Assembly: GCA_019639255.1 (NCBI GenBank) | Contig: JAHBSF010000009.1 | Span: 44,927-108,926 of the forward strand | Length of the DNA: 64,000 nucleotides | Reading direction: 5' to 3' | DNA from: Acidobacteriota bacterium | GTDB taxonomy: Bacteria; Acidobacteriota; Blastocatellia; RBC074 | Shown here: positions 51,468-61,416 of the stretch, in pieces | Layout of the letters: every line of letters starts with the position of its first letter | How positions within the stretch are numbered: position 1 is the first letter of the stretch | The notes under the pieces: model-generated | What the model was told of the DNA's origin: nothing | What the model saw: only the letters and a program-made list of their open reading frames with translations | The model's database searches: none | Translations under genes and position numbers: made by a program

Positions 51468-52191
51468 CACGGTCGCGCACCGCTTCAAGCGCACGCTGCA
51501 GGCGTTCCAGCGCACGCATTTCCCGCTCGCCTTCAAGATCATCAACAGCAAACGGTTCTCCGATTACCACTACGGCGCGTGCAAACGGTTTCGGAATCTG
51601 AATCCGGTCCCAGCTCGGCAGTTCCCAGTACCTGTCCATCGAAATCGAAAACGGCAGTATCGGGGCGCCCGCCTTCGCCGCAAGCAGCAACGCGCCGGGT
51701 TTGGCTTCATAACGCGGGCCGCGCGGCCCGTCTACGGTAAACGCCGCGCTGCGTCCGGATTTCACCGCCCGGATCATCTGAATGAGGGCGGCGCGTGCGC
51801 CGCGCGTAGAGCTGCCGCGTGCGGCGCCGTAACCGAAGCGTTGTATGAACCGCGCGATATATTCCGAATCGAAGCTGCGCGACGACATCACGACTATGCG
51901 GCGGTTTCGCCAGAAATGTGTAGCTATAGGAATGCGGTTATGCCAGAAACAATAAACCTGAGGCTTGGTTTCGCTGTGATGTTCCAGGCCCACGACCCGG
52001 TAACGCACCGTAGCGCCTATGACGCGGATCAGCCAGTAGAGCAGCACGCCGGCCGCGCGAATAATGAGACGCTGGCGCAGGCTGTACTGATCGAGTTCGG
52101 CAAAACGGTCAATGCGGTCCCCGGCATTAGAACCGTCAATTGCCGAACCATTTCGTTGCCTTCGTTTTTGGGCCTGCCCGGTCATCACCAT
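51436..52191 (-). CDS. DUF374/lysophospholipid acyltransferase-type protein
   Basis: 251 residues. Motifs of the DUF374 branch of the LPLAT superfamily: YCFWHNRIPIATHF (His catalytic region), SRSFDSEYIARFIQRFGYGAARGSSTRG, and FTVDGPRGPRYEAKPGALLLA. A hydrophobic stretch (about 45-60) may hold it at the inner membrane. It probably transfers an acyl chain to a lipid A precursor or related lipid; substrate unknown. The C-terminal tail REITEQTK and its TGA stop are read from the palindromic repeat. The start could be either of two nearby ATGs (52191 or 52185). Confidence 0.9.
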   Translation of the reverse strand: MVMTGQAQKRRQRNGSAIDGSNAGDRIDRFAELDQYSLRQRLIIRAAGVLLYWLIRVIGATVRYRVVGLEHHSETKPQVYCFWHNRIPIATHFWRNRRIVVMSSRSFDSEYIARFIQRFGYGAARGSSTRGARAALIQMIRAVKSGRSAAFTVDGPRGPRYEAKPGALLLAAKAGAPILPFSISMDRYWELPSWDRIQIPKPFARAVVVIGEPFAVDDLEGEREMRALERLQRALEAVRDRAEREITEQTK

Positions 52192-52237
52192 ACCAAATCA
52201 AAGCCGAATCAAAGCCGAATCCAGGACATTGAGACAT

Positions 52238-52342
52238 AGAAGAGAGATAACGGAACAAACGAAAAATAGACGAAAACTACGGAAATATCCAATTTCCCCG
52301 CAGTTTTCGTCTATTTTCGTTTGTTCCGTCATCTCTCTTCAG
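52238..52342. repeat. ACGRAA palindrome family, copy 13 (divergent genes)
   Basis: Arms GAAGAGAGATAACGGAAC... and ...GTTCCGTCATCTCTCTTC. The pairing extends into flanking ACATAG/CTATGT. It lies between the divergent acyltransferase and phosphatase genes. Confidence 0.92.
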
Positions 52343-52375
52343 TCTATGTTATTGGATCTTCCCCCGACTCCCTGA

Positions 52376-53746
52376 ATGCAGGTAAATACAACTATGGACT
52401 CGATTGCACTCAAAAGACTCAAAAACGATCTGCCGAAAAATGTCGATGCCGCTCTGGACACCCACGCGGTGCGCGCAGAAACCTGGGCTACACGCGTGCG
52501 GATAGGGCTGCTGCTGCTGAGCGCGGGCGCTGCGGCAAGGTACTGGAAGGCGGGCGATTGGTCGCCTTACATATTTTTGTTTACTGCCGCGCTGTGGCTC
52601 ACGGCATCCGTTGTAGTGTCGATGCGGATGCGGCGCGGCAGTTCTGAATCGCTTGTGCGCATCACGACGCTTGCGGATTTCACGATCGTGCACCTCGGAT
52701 TGATCGCGCTTGCGTGGACGGGGAACGCCTCGGGAGCGGCCGTGTATTTTATGAGTTATTTTCCGCTGCTTGCCGTAGCGTCGATACGCTATCGATGGAC
52801 GCTTGTTTGTCTTGCAGCGGTCTACGTCGCGGCGTTTCTTTCCATATTTGCGCTGTTTTCTTCGGCGTCGCCGTGGCTTGCACTCGCGGTGTTTGGGCTG
52901 ACGGCGCTCGTAGGGATGCTCGGATCGGGCAAGCCGAAGGATCTGATGGTGGGTGTTGCGTCGAAATCGCTGCAGGAAGCCTTCGACATCGGCGCGCGGC
53001 AGAAGGAAATCGAACTCAACAACCTGTTTCACGAAGCGCTGTTTCCTCCCTCCCAGATCGACCTGCCGACGATATGGTGCGCATCCAAACACTCGGCGGG
53101 AGTTGAAACGGGCGGTGATTATTACCAGGTATTCGATACCGCGGCAGGCCCCATTGTGATTGTGGGCGATCTCGCGGGCAGCAACAGCACCGAAGCGCTG
53201 CGCGATACGGCGCTGCTGCATAAGACGCTCGTGCAAATTACGAGCCGGGAAACCGACCCCGTAGGCATTCTCGCGCGGCTCAACGAATGGGTTTTTGAAA
53301 AGTACGAAGGCAAGCGCCTGTTTACCTGCGTGGTCGTGCGTTGGGAAGGCGACACGATGTATTACGCCAATGCGGGGCACCTGCCGGCAATCCGGCTCGT
53401 AAAGGATACGCGCTCGCGCCTGCCCGTCACCTGCGGTCCTGCAGGCGAACGCCGCGACGCCGAATTTGCGGTTCAGAAAATTCAGTTTCAGGCGCGCGAA
53501 CTGTTGATCGTTTACACCGACGGGCTTTACAGGAAAACGACCGAAGAACGCGACAGGGGCATCGCCGAAATCGAATCGCTCACCGACCAGTTCAGTCACG
53601 GCGAGGTAAACACGATCTGTCATCGCATCTTCGATTGCGCGCAGCCCGGGCTTGAAGAACCCGAAGACGATGCGACTATTGTAGTGATCCGCAGACAGCC
53701 GAAGGCGTCTGAGGAATCGAAGATGCAGCCGGAATCGAAATCGTGA
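52376..53746 (+). CDS. Membrane-anchored PP2C-type (SpoIIE/RsbU) serine phosphatase
   Basis: 456 residues; an ATG at 52394 is an alternative start. The N-terminal half has about five or six hydrophobic segments (residues 45-190), so it is an integral membrane sensor-like region. A short linker (about 195-230) leads to the PP2C domain (ETGGDYYQV with metal-binding Asp; [41 protein letters not shown]). Such enzymes dephosphorylate anti-anti-sigma factors in partner-switching cascades. No STAS or anti-sigma kinase gene is adjacent, so the target is unknown. Confidence 0.92.
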   Translation: MQVNTTMDSIALKRLKNDLPKNVDAALDTHAVRAETWATRVRIGLLLLSAGAAARYWKAGDWSPYIFLFTAALWLTASVVVSMRMRRGSSESLVRITTLADFTIVHLGLIALAWTGNASGAAVYFMSYFPLLAVASIRYRWTLVCLAAVYVAAFLSIFALFSSASPWLALAVFGLTALVGMLGSGKPKDLMVGVASKSLQEAFDIGARQKEIELNNLFHEALFPPSQIDLPTIWCASKHSAGVETGGDYYQVFDTAAGPIVIVGDLAGSNSTEALRDTALLHKTLVQITSRETDPVGILARLNEWVFEKYEGKRLFTCVVVRWEGDTMYYANAGHLPAIRLVKDTRSRLPVTCGPAGERRDAEFAVQKIQFQARELLIVYTDGLYRKTTEERDRGIAEIESLTDQFSHGEVNTICHRIFDCAQPGLEEPEDDATIVVIRRQPKASEESKMQPESKS

Positions 53747-53808
53747 AGAGAAACCGCGGAAGACGCCGAAATCAGGTAGTGAAAGACGCGGAAAGTCGTA
53801 TTCTGTTG
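53745..53808. repeat. Type B repeat variant, half copy
   Basis: GAAGAGAAACCGCGGAAGACGCCGAAATC, then GAAAGACGCGGAAAG. It fills the gap between the phosphatase and tsaD; no clear right arm is present. Confidence 0.55.
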
Positions 53809-53813
53809 CAGGA

Positions 53814-54893
53814 ATGTTTGTACTCGGCATAGAAAGTTCGTGCGACGAAACCGCGGCGGCTGTTGTGGCAAACGGCCGCGAAGTGCTGTCAAACTTCATC
53901 GCGTCGCAGGTGGATACGCATCGCCGGTTCGGCGGCGTAGTTCCGGAGATCGCCTCGCGCGAGCATCTGGAAAAGATCGACGCCGTTGTCGTCGCAGCAC
54001 TGGATCAGGCCGGAACGACGCTCGATCAAATCCACGGCATAGCCGTAACGCAGGGACCGGGACTCATCGGTTCGCTGCTCGTAGGCGTCAACTATGCAAA
54101 AGGCGTCGCGCTTGCCCTCGGGCTGCCAATCGTAGGCGTCAATCACATAGAGGGGCACGTTTATTCTACGGTGTTCGAATACCCCGCTCCGGAGTACCCG
54201 GCGCTGGCGCTGATTGTTTCGGGCGGTCACACGAATCTTTTTCTGTTGCCCGGGCCTGAGAAATACAAACTCGTCGGGCGCACGCGCGACGATGCGGCGG
54301 GCGAGGCGTTCGACAAGGTAGCGAAACTTCTGGGTTTGGGTTATCCGGGCGGCCCGGTCATAGACAGGCTTGCGCGGCGCGGAGACAAACGCGCGGTCAT
54401 ATTTCCTCTGGCGCAGATCAACGATCCGGAGCATCGTCTGGATTTTTCGTTCAGCGGACTCAAGACCGCCGTATTGAGATACGTGCGGGAGCAGGCGATA
54501 GCGCAGGTTGAAGATGCGGATGATTCTCCGCAGCAGATACTGGATCTTTGCGCGAGTTTTCAGAATGCCGTTGTGAGGGCGCTCGTAAGAAGCCTGCGCA
54601 AAGCGTGCGAGATTTATTCACCGCGCACCATTGTTCTAGGCGGCGGAGTAGCGTGCAACAGCGAACTGCGCGCAGCGGTGGCGGAACTCGCCGAAGAGCA
54701 GCGCGTGCCTGCATTCATTCCATCGCCTGTTTATACCACCGACAATGCGGCGATGATTGCAGCGGCCGGAACCCCGAAGCTGCTGCGCGGCGATAATCAC
54801 GGCATGCAACTAATGGCTGATGTCACGCTGCGGCTGCAAAACGTGGATGTAGAAGATCCGAAACTGCGGAAAAAAGTGAGATACCGCCTCTAA
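53814..54893 (+). CDS. tsaD: tRNA N6-adenosine threonylcarbamoyltransferase
   Basis: 359 residues, normal for TsaD. It transfers the threonylcarbamoyl group to A37 of tRNAs reading ANN codons, together with TsaB, TsaE and TsaC. Motifs: N-terminal [14 protein letters not shown]; metal-binding HIEGHVYS (about 111-115); [28 protein letters not shown]; and [10 protein letters not shown] near the C-terminus. No TsaB or TsaE gene lies nearby. AGGA is immediately upstream of the ATG, closer than usual. Confidence 0.97.
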   Translation: MFVLGIESSCDETAAAVVANGREVLSNFIASQVDTHRRFGGVVPEIASREHLEKIDAVVVAALDQAGTTLDQIHGIAVTQGPGLIGSLLVGVNYAKGVALALGLPIVGVNHIEGHVYSTVFEYPAPEYPALALIVSGGHTNLFLLPGPEKYKLVGRTRDDAAGEAFDKVAKLLGLGYPGGPVIDRLARRGDKRAVIFPLAQINDPEHRLDFSFSGLKTAVLRYVREQAIAQVEDADDSPQQILDLCASFQNAVVRALVRSLRKACEIYSPRTIVLGGGVACNSELRAAVAELAEEQRVPAFIPSPVYTTDNAAMIAAAGTPKLLRGDNHGMQLMADVTLRLQNVDVEDPKLRKKVRYRL

Positions 54894-54910
54894 CGCACGA
54901 TAACGCAACA

Positions 54911-55012
54911 GAAGAGAGATAACGGAACAAACGAAATAAGACGAAACATACGGAAATATGATTGATTCCGTAGTTTTTCGTCTATTTTCGTTTGTTCCGT
55001 CATCTCTCTTAC
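54911..55012. repeat. ACGRAA palindrome family, copy 14 (convergent genes)
   Basis: Arms at about 54911-54958 and 54964-55010, almost identical in sequence to copies 12 and 13. It lies between tsaD and the class III aminotransferase, whose stop (55009-55011) lies at its edge. Confidence 0.92.
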
Positions 55013-56391
55013 TTCCCGGCGACCGCGGTCAACGCTTCATCGAGCGTCTTCAGGGCAAAGTCGCACTGCTCGCGGTCGATGACAAGCGGGGGCGAGAGCC
55101 TTACAGTGCTTGAGCCGCAGCCCTGAATAATAAGACCGCGCTTGAAGCATTCGATCTCTACCATATCGCGTTCAGAAGCAGCAGGCTCTTTTGTCTTGCG
55201 GTCCCTGACCAGTTCGATGCCGATCATCAGTCCCTTGCCGCGCACATCGCCGATCATTTCGTGTTTGCGTTCAAGTTCGCGCAGACCCTCAAGCAGGTAA
55301 TCGCCCATCGCTGCGGCGTTGTGGATGAGTCCGTCTTCGAGCAGTTCTATGGTGGCGAGCGATGCGGAAATGGCTACGGGATTTCCCCCGAAAGTAGACG
55401 CGTGCGCGCCCGGCTCCCAGTTCATCAGTTCGGATCGCGCAACAGTTGCGCCGAGGGGCAAACCCGAAGCAATGCCTTTGGCGATCGAGATGATGTCGGG
55501 AACTAAATCGAAATGTTCGGATGCAAACATCCGCCCGGTGCGGCCCATTCCCGACTGCACTTCATCGGCTATGACGCGGACATCGTAGCGATCGGCGATA
55601 TCGCGGATCGTTTGCAGGAACGACGCCGGCGGGACCAGATAGCCGCCCTCGCCCTGCACGGGTTCGACGATGATCGCGGCGCACTCTTCGGCCGGAACAG
55701 TGGTTTTGAAGAGCAGTTCTTCGATTACGCGCGCGCAATGCGGGCCTTTGGATTCAAACGCGCCGCAGGTCGCCTGCGTCAGGTTGTAGGGGCACCGGTA
55801 GCAGTTGGCGTAAGGGACGTGCGTCACATCGAGCGCCTGGCGTCCGAAACCGGCGCGCTGTTTGGCCTTGCTGCCGGTCAGGGAAAGGGCGCCTAGAGTG
55901 CGGCCGTGAAAAGCGCCGAAAAAGCCTATGAGCTTTTGCCTGCGCGTGGAATACATCGCAAGCTTTACCGCGCCCTCGACGGCTTCGGCTCCGGAGTTGC
56001 CGAAATGCGCGCGTTTGTCGAAATCGCCCGGTGCAAGGCGGCTGAGCCGCTCGGCGAGCGCGGGCAGGTGCGGGTAATAATAATCGGTGCCCGAAATGTG
56101 GATAAAATCATCAACCTGTTTCTTGATGGCCTGCACGACTTTCGGATGCGAATGCCCCGTAGCGCATACGGCGACGCCGGCGTTGAAATCCAGAAACAGG
56201 TTGCCGTCGGCGTCTTCTACAATCGCGCCGCGTCCGCGTTTTACGGCGAGAGGATAGGTGCGGGTGTAGGAAGGCGAGACGTATTTTGCGTCGCGGTCGA
56301 CGATTTCGCGCGCCTTCGGACCCGGCAGTTCGGTGTTGATTTGCGGCAAACGCGCGGTTTCAAGAGCATCCTGAATGGCTTTGCTCGGCAT
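55009..56391 (-). CDS. Class III PLP-dependent aminotransferase (GabT/acetylornithine-like)
   Basis: 460 residues, with AGGAGGAG upstream of the ATG. Fold type I class III motifs: FLDFNAGVAVCATGHSHP, NSGAEAVEGAVKLA, FFGAFHGRTLGALSLTGS, IIVEPVQGEGGY, DEVQSGMGRTGRMFA and the PLP Lys in ISIAKGIASGLPLGA. An insertion with three Cys (NCYRCPYNLTQATCGAF, about 205-225) is a feature of one subgroup of omega-aminotransferases. Candidate substrates are 4-aminobutyrate, putrescine, ornithine or lysine derivatives. The sequence alone does not decide. Confidence 0.92.
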   Translation of the reverse strand: MPSKAIQDALETARLPQINTELPGPKAREIVDRDAKYVSPSYTRTYPLAVKRGRGAIVEDADGNLFLDFNAGVAVCATGHSHPKVVQAIKKQVDDFIHISGTDYYYPHLPALAERLSRLAPGDFDKRAHFGNSGAEAVEGAVKLAMYSTRRQKLIGFFGAFHGRTLGALSLTGSKAKQRAGFGRQALDVTHVPYANCYRCPYNLTQATCGAFESKGPHCARVIEELLFKTTVPAEECAAIIVEPVQGEGGYLVPPASFLQTIRDIADRYDVRVIADEVQSGMGRTGRMFASEHFDLVPDIISIAKGIASGLPLGATVARSELMNWEPGAHASTFGGNPVAISASLATIELLEDGLIHNAAAMGDYLLEGLRELERKHEMIGDVRGKGLMIGIELVRDRKTKEPAASERDMVEIECFKRGLIIQGCGSSTVRLSPPLVIDREQCDFALKTLDEALTAVAGK

Positions 56392-56578
56392 GTGTAATCT
56401 CCTCCTGAATTTTCTCCCAATAAATCACGTGCAAGAGTGCGGCGACTCTATCGCCTCACTCCACAAATGCGCCGGGGATGGAGGAATACCTAGTCCGCGA
56501 AGAGGTCTTTGCGTGAAAGCCGCGGGATGCAATGGCTGATCGGATTGTCGGGATGAACTGTCATAAAAGAAAACCGTT

Positions 56579-57988
<1,410 letters not shown>

Positions 57989-57992
57989 GCAT

Positions 57993-58105
57993 TAAGAGAG
58001 AACAACGGAACAAACGGAACAAACGGAATAAACGAATTAAACGAAATAAACGGAATTGACGGCAATCTACAGCGATTCGGCTCCGTTTGTTGCGTTTGTT
58101 GCGTG
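57993..58105. repeat. ACGRAA palindrome family, copy 15 (clearest 9-nt tandem array)
   Basis: The left arm is an unusually regular array of six or seven 9-nt units (AAACGGAAC, AAACGGAAT, AAACGAATT, AAACGAAAT, AAACGGAAT). The right arm is shorter (CCGTTTGTTGCGTTTGTTGCGTG). This copy shows most clearly that the arms grow by tandem duplication. Confidence 0.85.
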
Positions 58106-58122
58106 ATTCAGCTTTCCAAAGT

Positions 58123-58512
58123 TTACTCACCGGCCGGGATGCTGCGTCGGAGTTCTTCGCGCAGGCGTTCGATTTCGTCGAGTTTCGCCTGAATGCGGGC
58201 AAAAAGCGGCGACTGCGCCCTTATTCCCTCCTCGACAAGAAACGCAGCGGCGTCGGCGCGGCTCTTGAAAATCTCGGCCGTAACGAGTTTGTCGAGCGCC
58301 TCGGCTACGTGTTCGTTGAGCTTGAGCAGCACCGTAGCCTCGCGCACGTTCAGCGCGCGCTCTACGGCCTTGTTGAACGTCTCTGGTACTTTGGTCATAA
58401 AATCCCTGATCGACGAAGCTACTTCATCTACGGTTTCATTGACGCGGCGGCCCGCTGAAGGCTGCACCGGCGCCGGAGATTCATCCTGGTTGGGATCCTG
58501 GGGATTGGACAT
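58123..58512 (-). CDS. Small protein with ribbon-helix-helix-like core and coiled coil
   Basis: 129 residues from the ATG at 58512, with AGGAG 8 nt upstream. The N-terminal ~25 residues are Pro/Gln/Asp-rich. Residues about 60-100 (TVLLKLNEHVAEALDKLV, then SRADAAAFLVEEGI) resemble the strand-helix-helix pattern of RHH/CopG DNA-binding proteins. The C-terminus (about 100-125) is a charged coiled coil. No partner toxin is adjacent. The function is not known. It lies between cysS and a LemA-like gene; the same-strand gap to the latter is 29 nt, so the two may be co-transcribed. Confidence 0.75.
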   Translation of the reverse strand: MSNPQDPNQDESPAPVQPSAGRRVNETVDEVASSIRDFMTKVPETFNKAVERALNVREATVLLKLNEHVAEALDKLVTAEIFKSRADAAAFLVEEGIRAQSPLFARIQAKLDEIERLREELRRSIPAGE

Positions 58513-58541
58513 GGTCGATTCTCCTATCGTCAAAACCGGCT

Positions 58542-59420
58542 TTATTCGGGCTGAATTTTCGCCTCGATCTGCGTGTGTTCGAAGCCGTGGGCTACGAGCG
58601 AAAAAGGCAGGCGGCGCAAATCGTCGTTATAGGCGGCGACGGAGTCGAGATATGCTTTCCTGGCCGCAACGTGATTATCGCTGGACTTCTTCAGTTCACC
58701 CTGAAGCCTGAGATATGCATCATTGGCGTTCAGGTCTGAAAAATTGTCGCCGAGGGTTACTACGGGTTCGATGGCGGTTTCGAGTTCGCGATACGCGCTG
58801 AGTATGACCTCGACCTGGCCGCTTTTTTTCGCCTCATCGAGCGAGGCGCGCGCAAGATTGAGGGGATTCATCTGGGGCGGATCGCTTTTCAATATCGCCT
58901 TTGCGGTTTCGAGGACTTTTGCCGCAGCCTCGCCCTGCCTGCTCATCGAGTCTATGTACTGCGCCCAGGCGGCCACGGTCATCTGCCTGCCCCGGTCGAG
59001 ACGATCCTTTGCGTAAGGAAAAAGCCTCTCTACGGGATACAGGCGGCGGTTGTCCTCGAAAGATTCCCATTTCCACTTGGCTTCGGCCGCGGGCGCAAAT
59101 ACGAGTCTTATGGATTTGTTTGTAGCCCTGGCGTTGGACGGCGAGAGTTCCTTGACGATGACCGTGGCTTTCCCGTCGTCGCCGAGCGTTATATCTCCGA
59201 CCTCGATTACCTCGCCGAGAGCGTTTACCAGCGCCGAAACCGGCGAGTCTGACTGCTCGTTCACCCTGCGCGCAAGCGAAAAATAGATTTCATCCTTGCT
59301 CGGTCCCGGAGCCTTTCCCTGCACGGCGCTGTCCGTTCCGTTTGAACGATCCAACATCCCGCTCCCGGCCGAAGCCGGAACCATACCGAGTATCGCAATC
59401 GTCAGCAGTAAAGTTTTCAT
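58542..59420 (-). CDS. Secreted LemA-like protein
   Basis: 292 residues from the ATG at 59420, with GAGGAAGCGAGG upstream. A signal peptide (about 1-20) is followed by a region (about 40-150) with no known domain. The C-terminal ~120 residues carry the LemA signature (ELETAIEPVV; ANDAYLRLQGELKK; ARKAYLDSVAAYNDDLRRLP; LVAHGFEH). Typical LemA proteins start with a membrane helix; here the LemA helical bundle is fused to a different N-terminal domain. The function of LemA is not settled. A small RHH-like protein gene follows 29 nt downstream on the same strand. Confidence 0.8.
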   Translation of the reverse strand: MKTLLLTIAILGMVPASAGSGMLDRSNGTDSAVQGKAPGPSKDEIYFSLARRVNEQSDSPVSALVNALGEVIEVGDITLGDDGKATVIVKELSPSNARATNKSIRLVFAPAAEAKWKWESFEDNRRLYPVERLFPYAKDRLDRGRQMTVAAWAQYIDSMSRQGEAAAKVLETAKAILKSDPPQMNPLNLARASLDEAKKSGQVEVILSAYRELETAIEPVVTLGDNFSDLNANDAYLRLQGELKKSSDNHVAARKAYLDSVAAYNDDLRRLPFSLVAHGFEHTQIEAKIQPE

Positions 59421-59514
59421 CCTCGCTTCCTCTGAAAACCCCTGGGTGCGCATGAGTCTCGCCCGCAGGTATCGACCGTAAAGATGCGGGCGCGAGGCCC
59501 GCGCATACATTTTA

Positions 59515-59563
59515 CAGATCTTCGATCCTCTTAAAGATCTTCGATTAAAGATCTTCGATCCTC
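59515..59563. repeat. Short tandem duplication over a stop codon
   Basis: On the minus strand the segment ATCGAAGATCTTTAA recurs three times with slight change, at the end of the TPR gene. Each copy can encode an IEDL-stop type ending, so backup stop codons follow the first. Probably slippage. Confidence 0.7.
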
Positions 59564-61197
59564 AGTTTCACATCCGCTTCCTTCCACGCGCGTTCAAATT
59601 CCATTTCGACGCGCCGTGCGGCTGCATCCTTTTTCTGCGCCTTTAGGCTTTCCATCAAACCGAAAAGCGACCTTCCGTTGCGCGCGTTCACCTTCAGATC
59701 TGCGCGAAACGCGTCTTCGGCTTCGGCCGCGCGCCCGCTCAACAGCAGTGCAGCGCCGAGCGATTCCCTTACAGGATAATACCATCCCGGCGGTTCGTCG
59801 TAATTTAGCGCGTCCTGCGCCTCGGCGGCCATCTTCCATTCGGCGATAGATGCGGATTTATCGCCGCGCGCCCAGGCGATTCTTGCAGCCACGACGTGAC
59901 GGGCGATCCGCAACACGCTTTCGGCCGAGTTCAACCCAAACGGCGTTTCACCCGGCAGGTTGCTTGCCTCTTCCAGAAACCGCGCCTGCTCGGACTGGGC
60001 TTCGCTGATCTTTCCGGCTCCAGCAAAGGCAGCGCACCTTGCGTACCGCCACAGTGCGTGAGTCAACTTATGCGCGCGATCGGGTTCGGGCGCTTCGAGC
60101 ATTTCACTCCAGCGCCCAAAACGCAGCATCGTGAAATAGGGCGAGGGCAAAAAACCCTCGATCATCGGCATCTCCGCTACATATCCGCGCACGTTTTCTT
60201 CGAGCCGCCGCGCCGATGCAAGCGCCTTGGCATAATTGCCCATCCTGCCGTAGCTCTCGACCAGAAAATGCAGGTTGTGGCTGTAATACATCGCGGCGTA
60301 CATGCCGCGCGCGCCGGTTTGTTCTATGTACCTGCGGTCGGCTTCGGCTGCAAGTTCGTTGCTCTTTGCGGATTCGGAATAATCCCCGGTGCGAAGATAT
60401 ATATGCCCCGGCATGTGCACGAGATGACCGGCGGAGGGTGCAAGACGCCCGAGGCGCGCCGCGCTCGGCAGCGCTCGTTCGGGCTGGGTGGAGGCTTCCA
60501 CGGCGTGAATGTAGAGGTGATTTGCCCCGATATGATCGGGATCGCGCTTGAGCACGCCTTCCAGAATTGCAACTATTTCTTCGGTGCCGGGCGCGGGACG
60601 CCCGTCGCGCGTCCACAATTGCCACGGATTGAGATTCATCAGGCTGTCGGCGAAAAGCGTCGCTGCATCCAGATCATCCGGGTAGCGGGAAGCAAGCGCG
60701 CGCATCGCGTCGGCGTAGGCGCGGCCCAGAAGTTTGCCGTCGGGATTCGGATCGAGCGTGAATCTGCGTGCAAGCGCCTCGATGTAGTCGCGTTCGTGCG
60801 CGGGACCCGATGCGGCCAGAGTCCGTCCTTTCTGAATCGCTTCGTAAGCAGCCTTCATGCGGTCCAGATCGATCGTGGGTTCGTTGTAATTAGGGCCTAC
60901 GGCGAGCGCAATTCCCCAGTAAGCCATGGCCATTTCGGGATCGAGCGCGGCTGCGCGGCGGAACGAGCGTGCGGATTCCTCGTGGTTGAAGGCGTAAAGG
61001 ATGGCAAGTCCCTGATCGAAGAAACGCTGCGCTTCAGCGCTGGAAGTCTTCACCGGATGGTGATGGTTGCTGAATCCCGGCATCAGCGTTGCGGGTTTTG
61101 CGTCGCCGGCCGGGTGTTGATGCTGCGCCGATGCTGGAACGGTTAATGCTGGAACTGATAATGCAAGAAGAGCGAATGCCGTAATGATTCGTATCAT
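59545..61197 (-). CDS. Secreted TPR-repeat protein
   Basis: 550 residues from the ATG at 61197, with AGGAGG 7 nt upstream. A signal peptide (about 1-24) precedes a His-rich segment (AQHQHPAGD, SNHHHPVKT, about 24-48). Helical repeats follow; the first (FFDQGLAILYAFNHEESARSF, then ALDPEMAMAYWGIAL) is a clear TPR. The sequence belongs to a family of large periplasmic TPR proteins common in Acidobacteriota. Likely scaffold or binding role; no enzymatic motif was recognised. The open frame extends further upstream through a repeat, but that part is excluded by the Shine-Dalgarno. Confidence 0.9.
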   Translation of the reverse strand: MIRIITAFALLALSVPALTVPASAQHQHPAGDAKPATLMPGFSNHHHPVKTSSAEAQRFFDQGLAILYAFNHEESARSFRRAAALDPEMAMAYWGIALAVGPNYNEPTIDLDRMKAAYEAIQKGRTLAASGPAHERDYIEALARRFTLDPNPDGKLLGRAYADAMRALASRYPDDLDAATLFADSLMNLNPWQLWTRDGRPAPGTEEIVAILEGVLKRDPDHIGANHLYIHAVEASTQPERALPSAARLGRLAPSAGHLVHMPGHIYLRTGDYSESAKSNELAAEADRRYIEQTGARGMYAAMYYSHNLHFLVESYGRMGNYAKALASARRLEENVRGYVAEMPMIEGFLPSPYFTMLRFGRWSEMLEAPEPDRAHKLTHALWRYARCAAFAGAGKISEAQSEQARFLEEASNLPGETPFGLNSAESVLRIARHVVAARIAWARGDKSASIAEWKMAAEAQDALNYDEPPGWYYPVRESLGAALLLSGRAAEAEDAFRADLKVNARNGRSLFGLMESLKAQKKDAAARRVEMEFERAWKEADVKLRIEDL

Positions 61198-61270
61198 ATT
61201 ACGCCTCCTTTCCAGAAAAATCCGGGTTGCGTTCGCGTTGGAATGTGCGGCATCATGCCGATCGGCGAAT

Positions 61271-61371
61271 GACCGGAACAAAAACGCAACACGCGGAATA
61301 AACGGAACCGGCGGATGCCCTCCGATCTTTCGTTTGTTCCGTTGATTTCCGCATGTTCCGTATTCTCTGTT
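61271..61371. repeat. ACGRAA palindrome family, copy 16 (divergent genes)
   Basis: Diverged arms (CCGGAACAAAAACGCAACACGCGGAAT... and ...TTTCGTTTGTTCCGTTGATTTCCGCATGTTCCGTATTCTCTG). It lies between the divergent TPR-protein and hflX genes. Confidence 0.7.
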
Positions 61372-61416
61372 TGATTTCATCGTTTTTAGCGGCAATCGGA
61401 TGAAAGGAGTTTAGCC

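Noticed and set aside
61198..61395. N-terminal extension of the TPR protein (66 codons)
   Set aside because: AGGAGG precedes the ATG at 61197, which begins a signal peptide; the extension is translated repeat and spacer.
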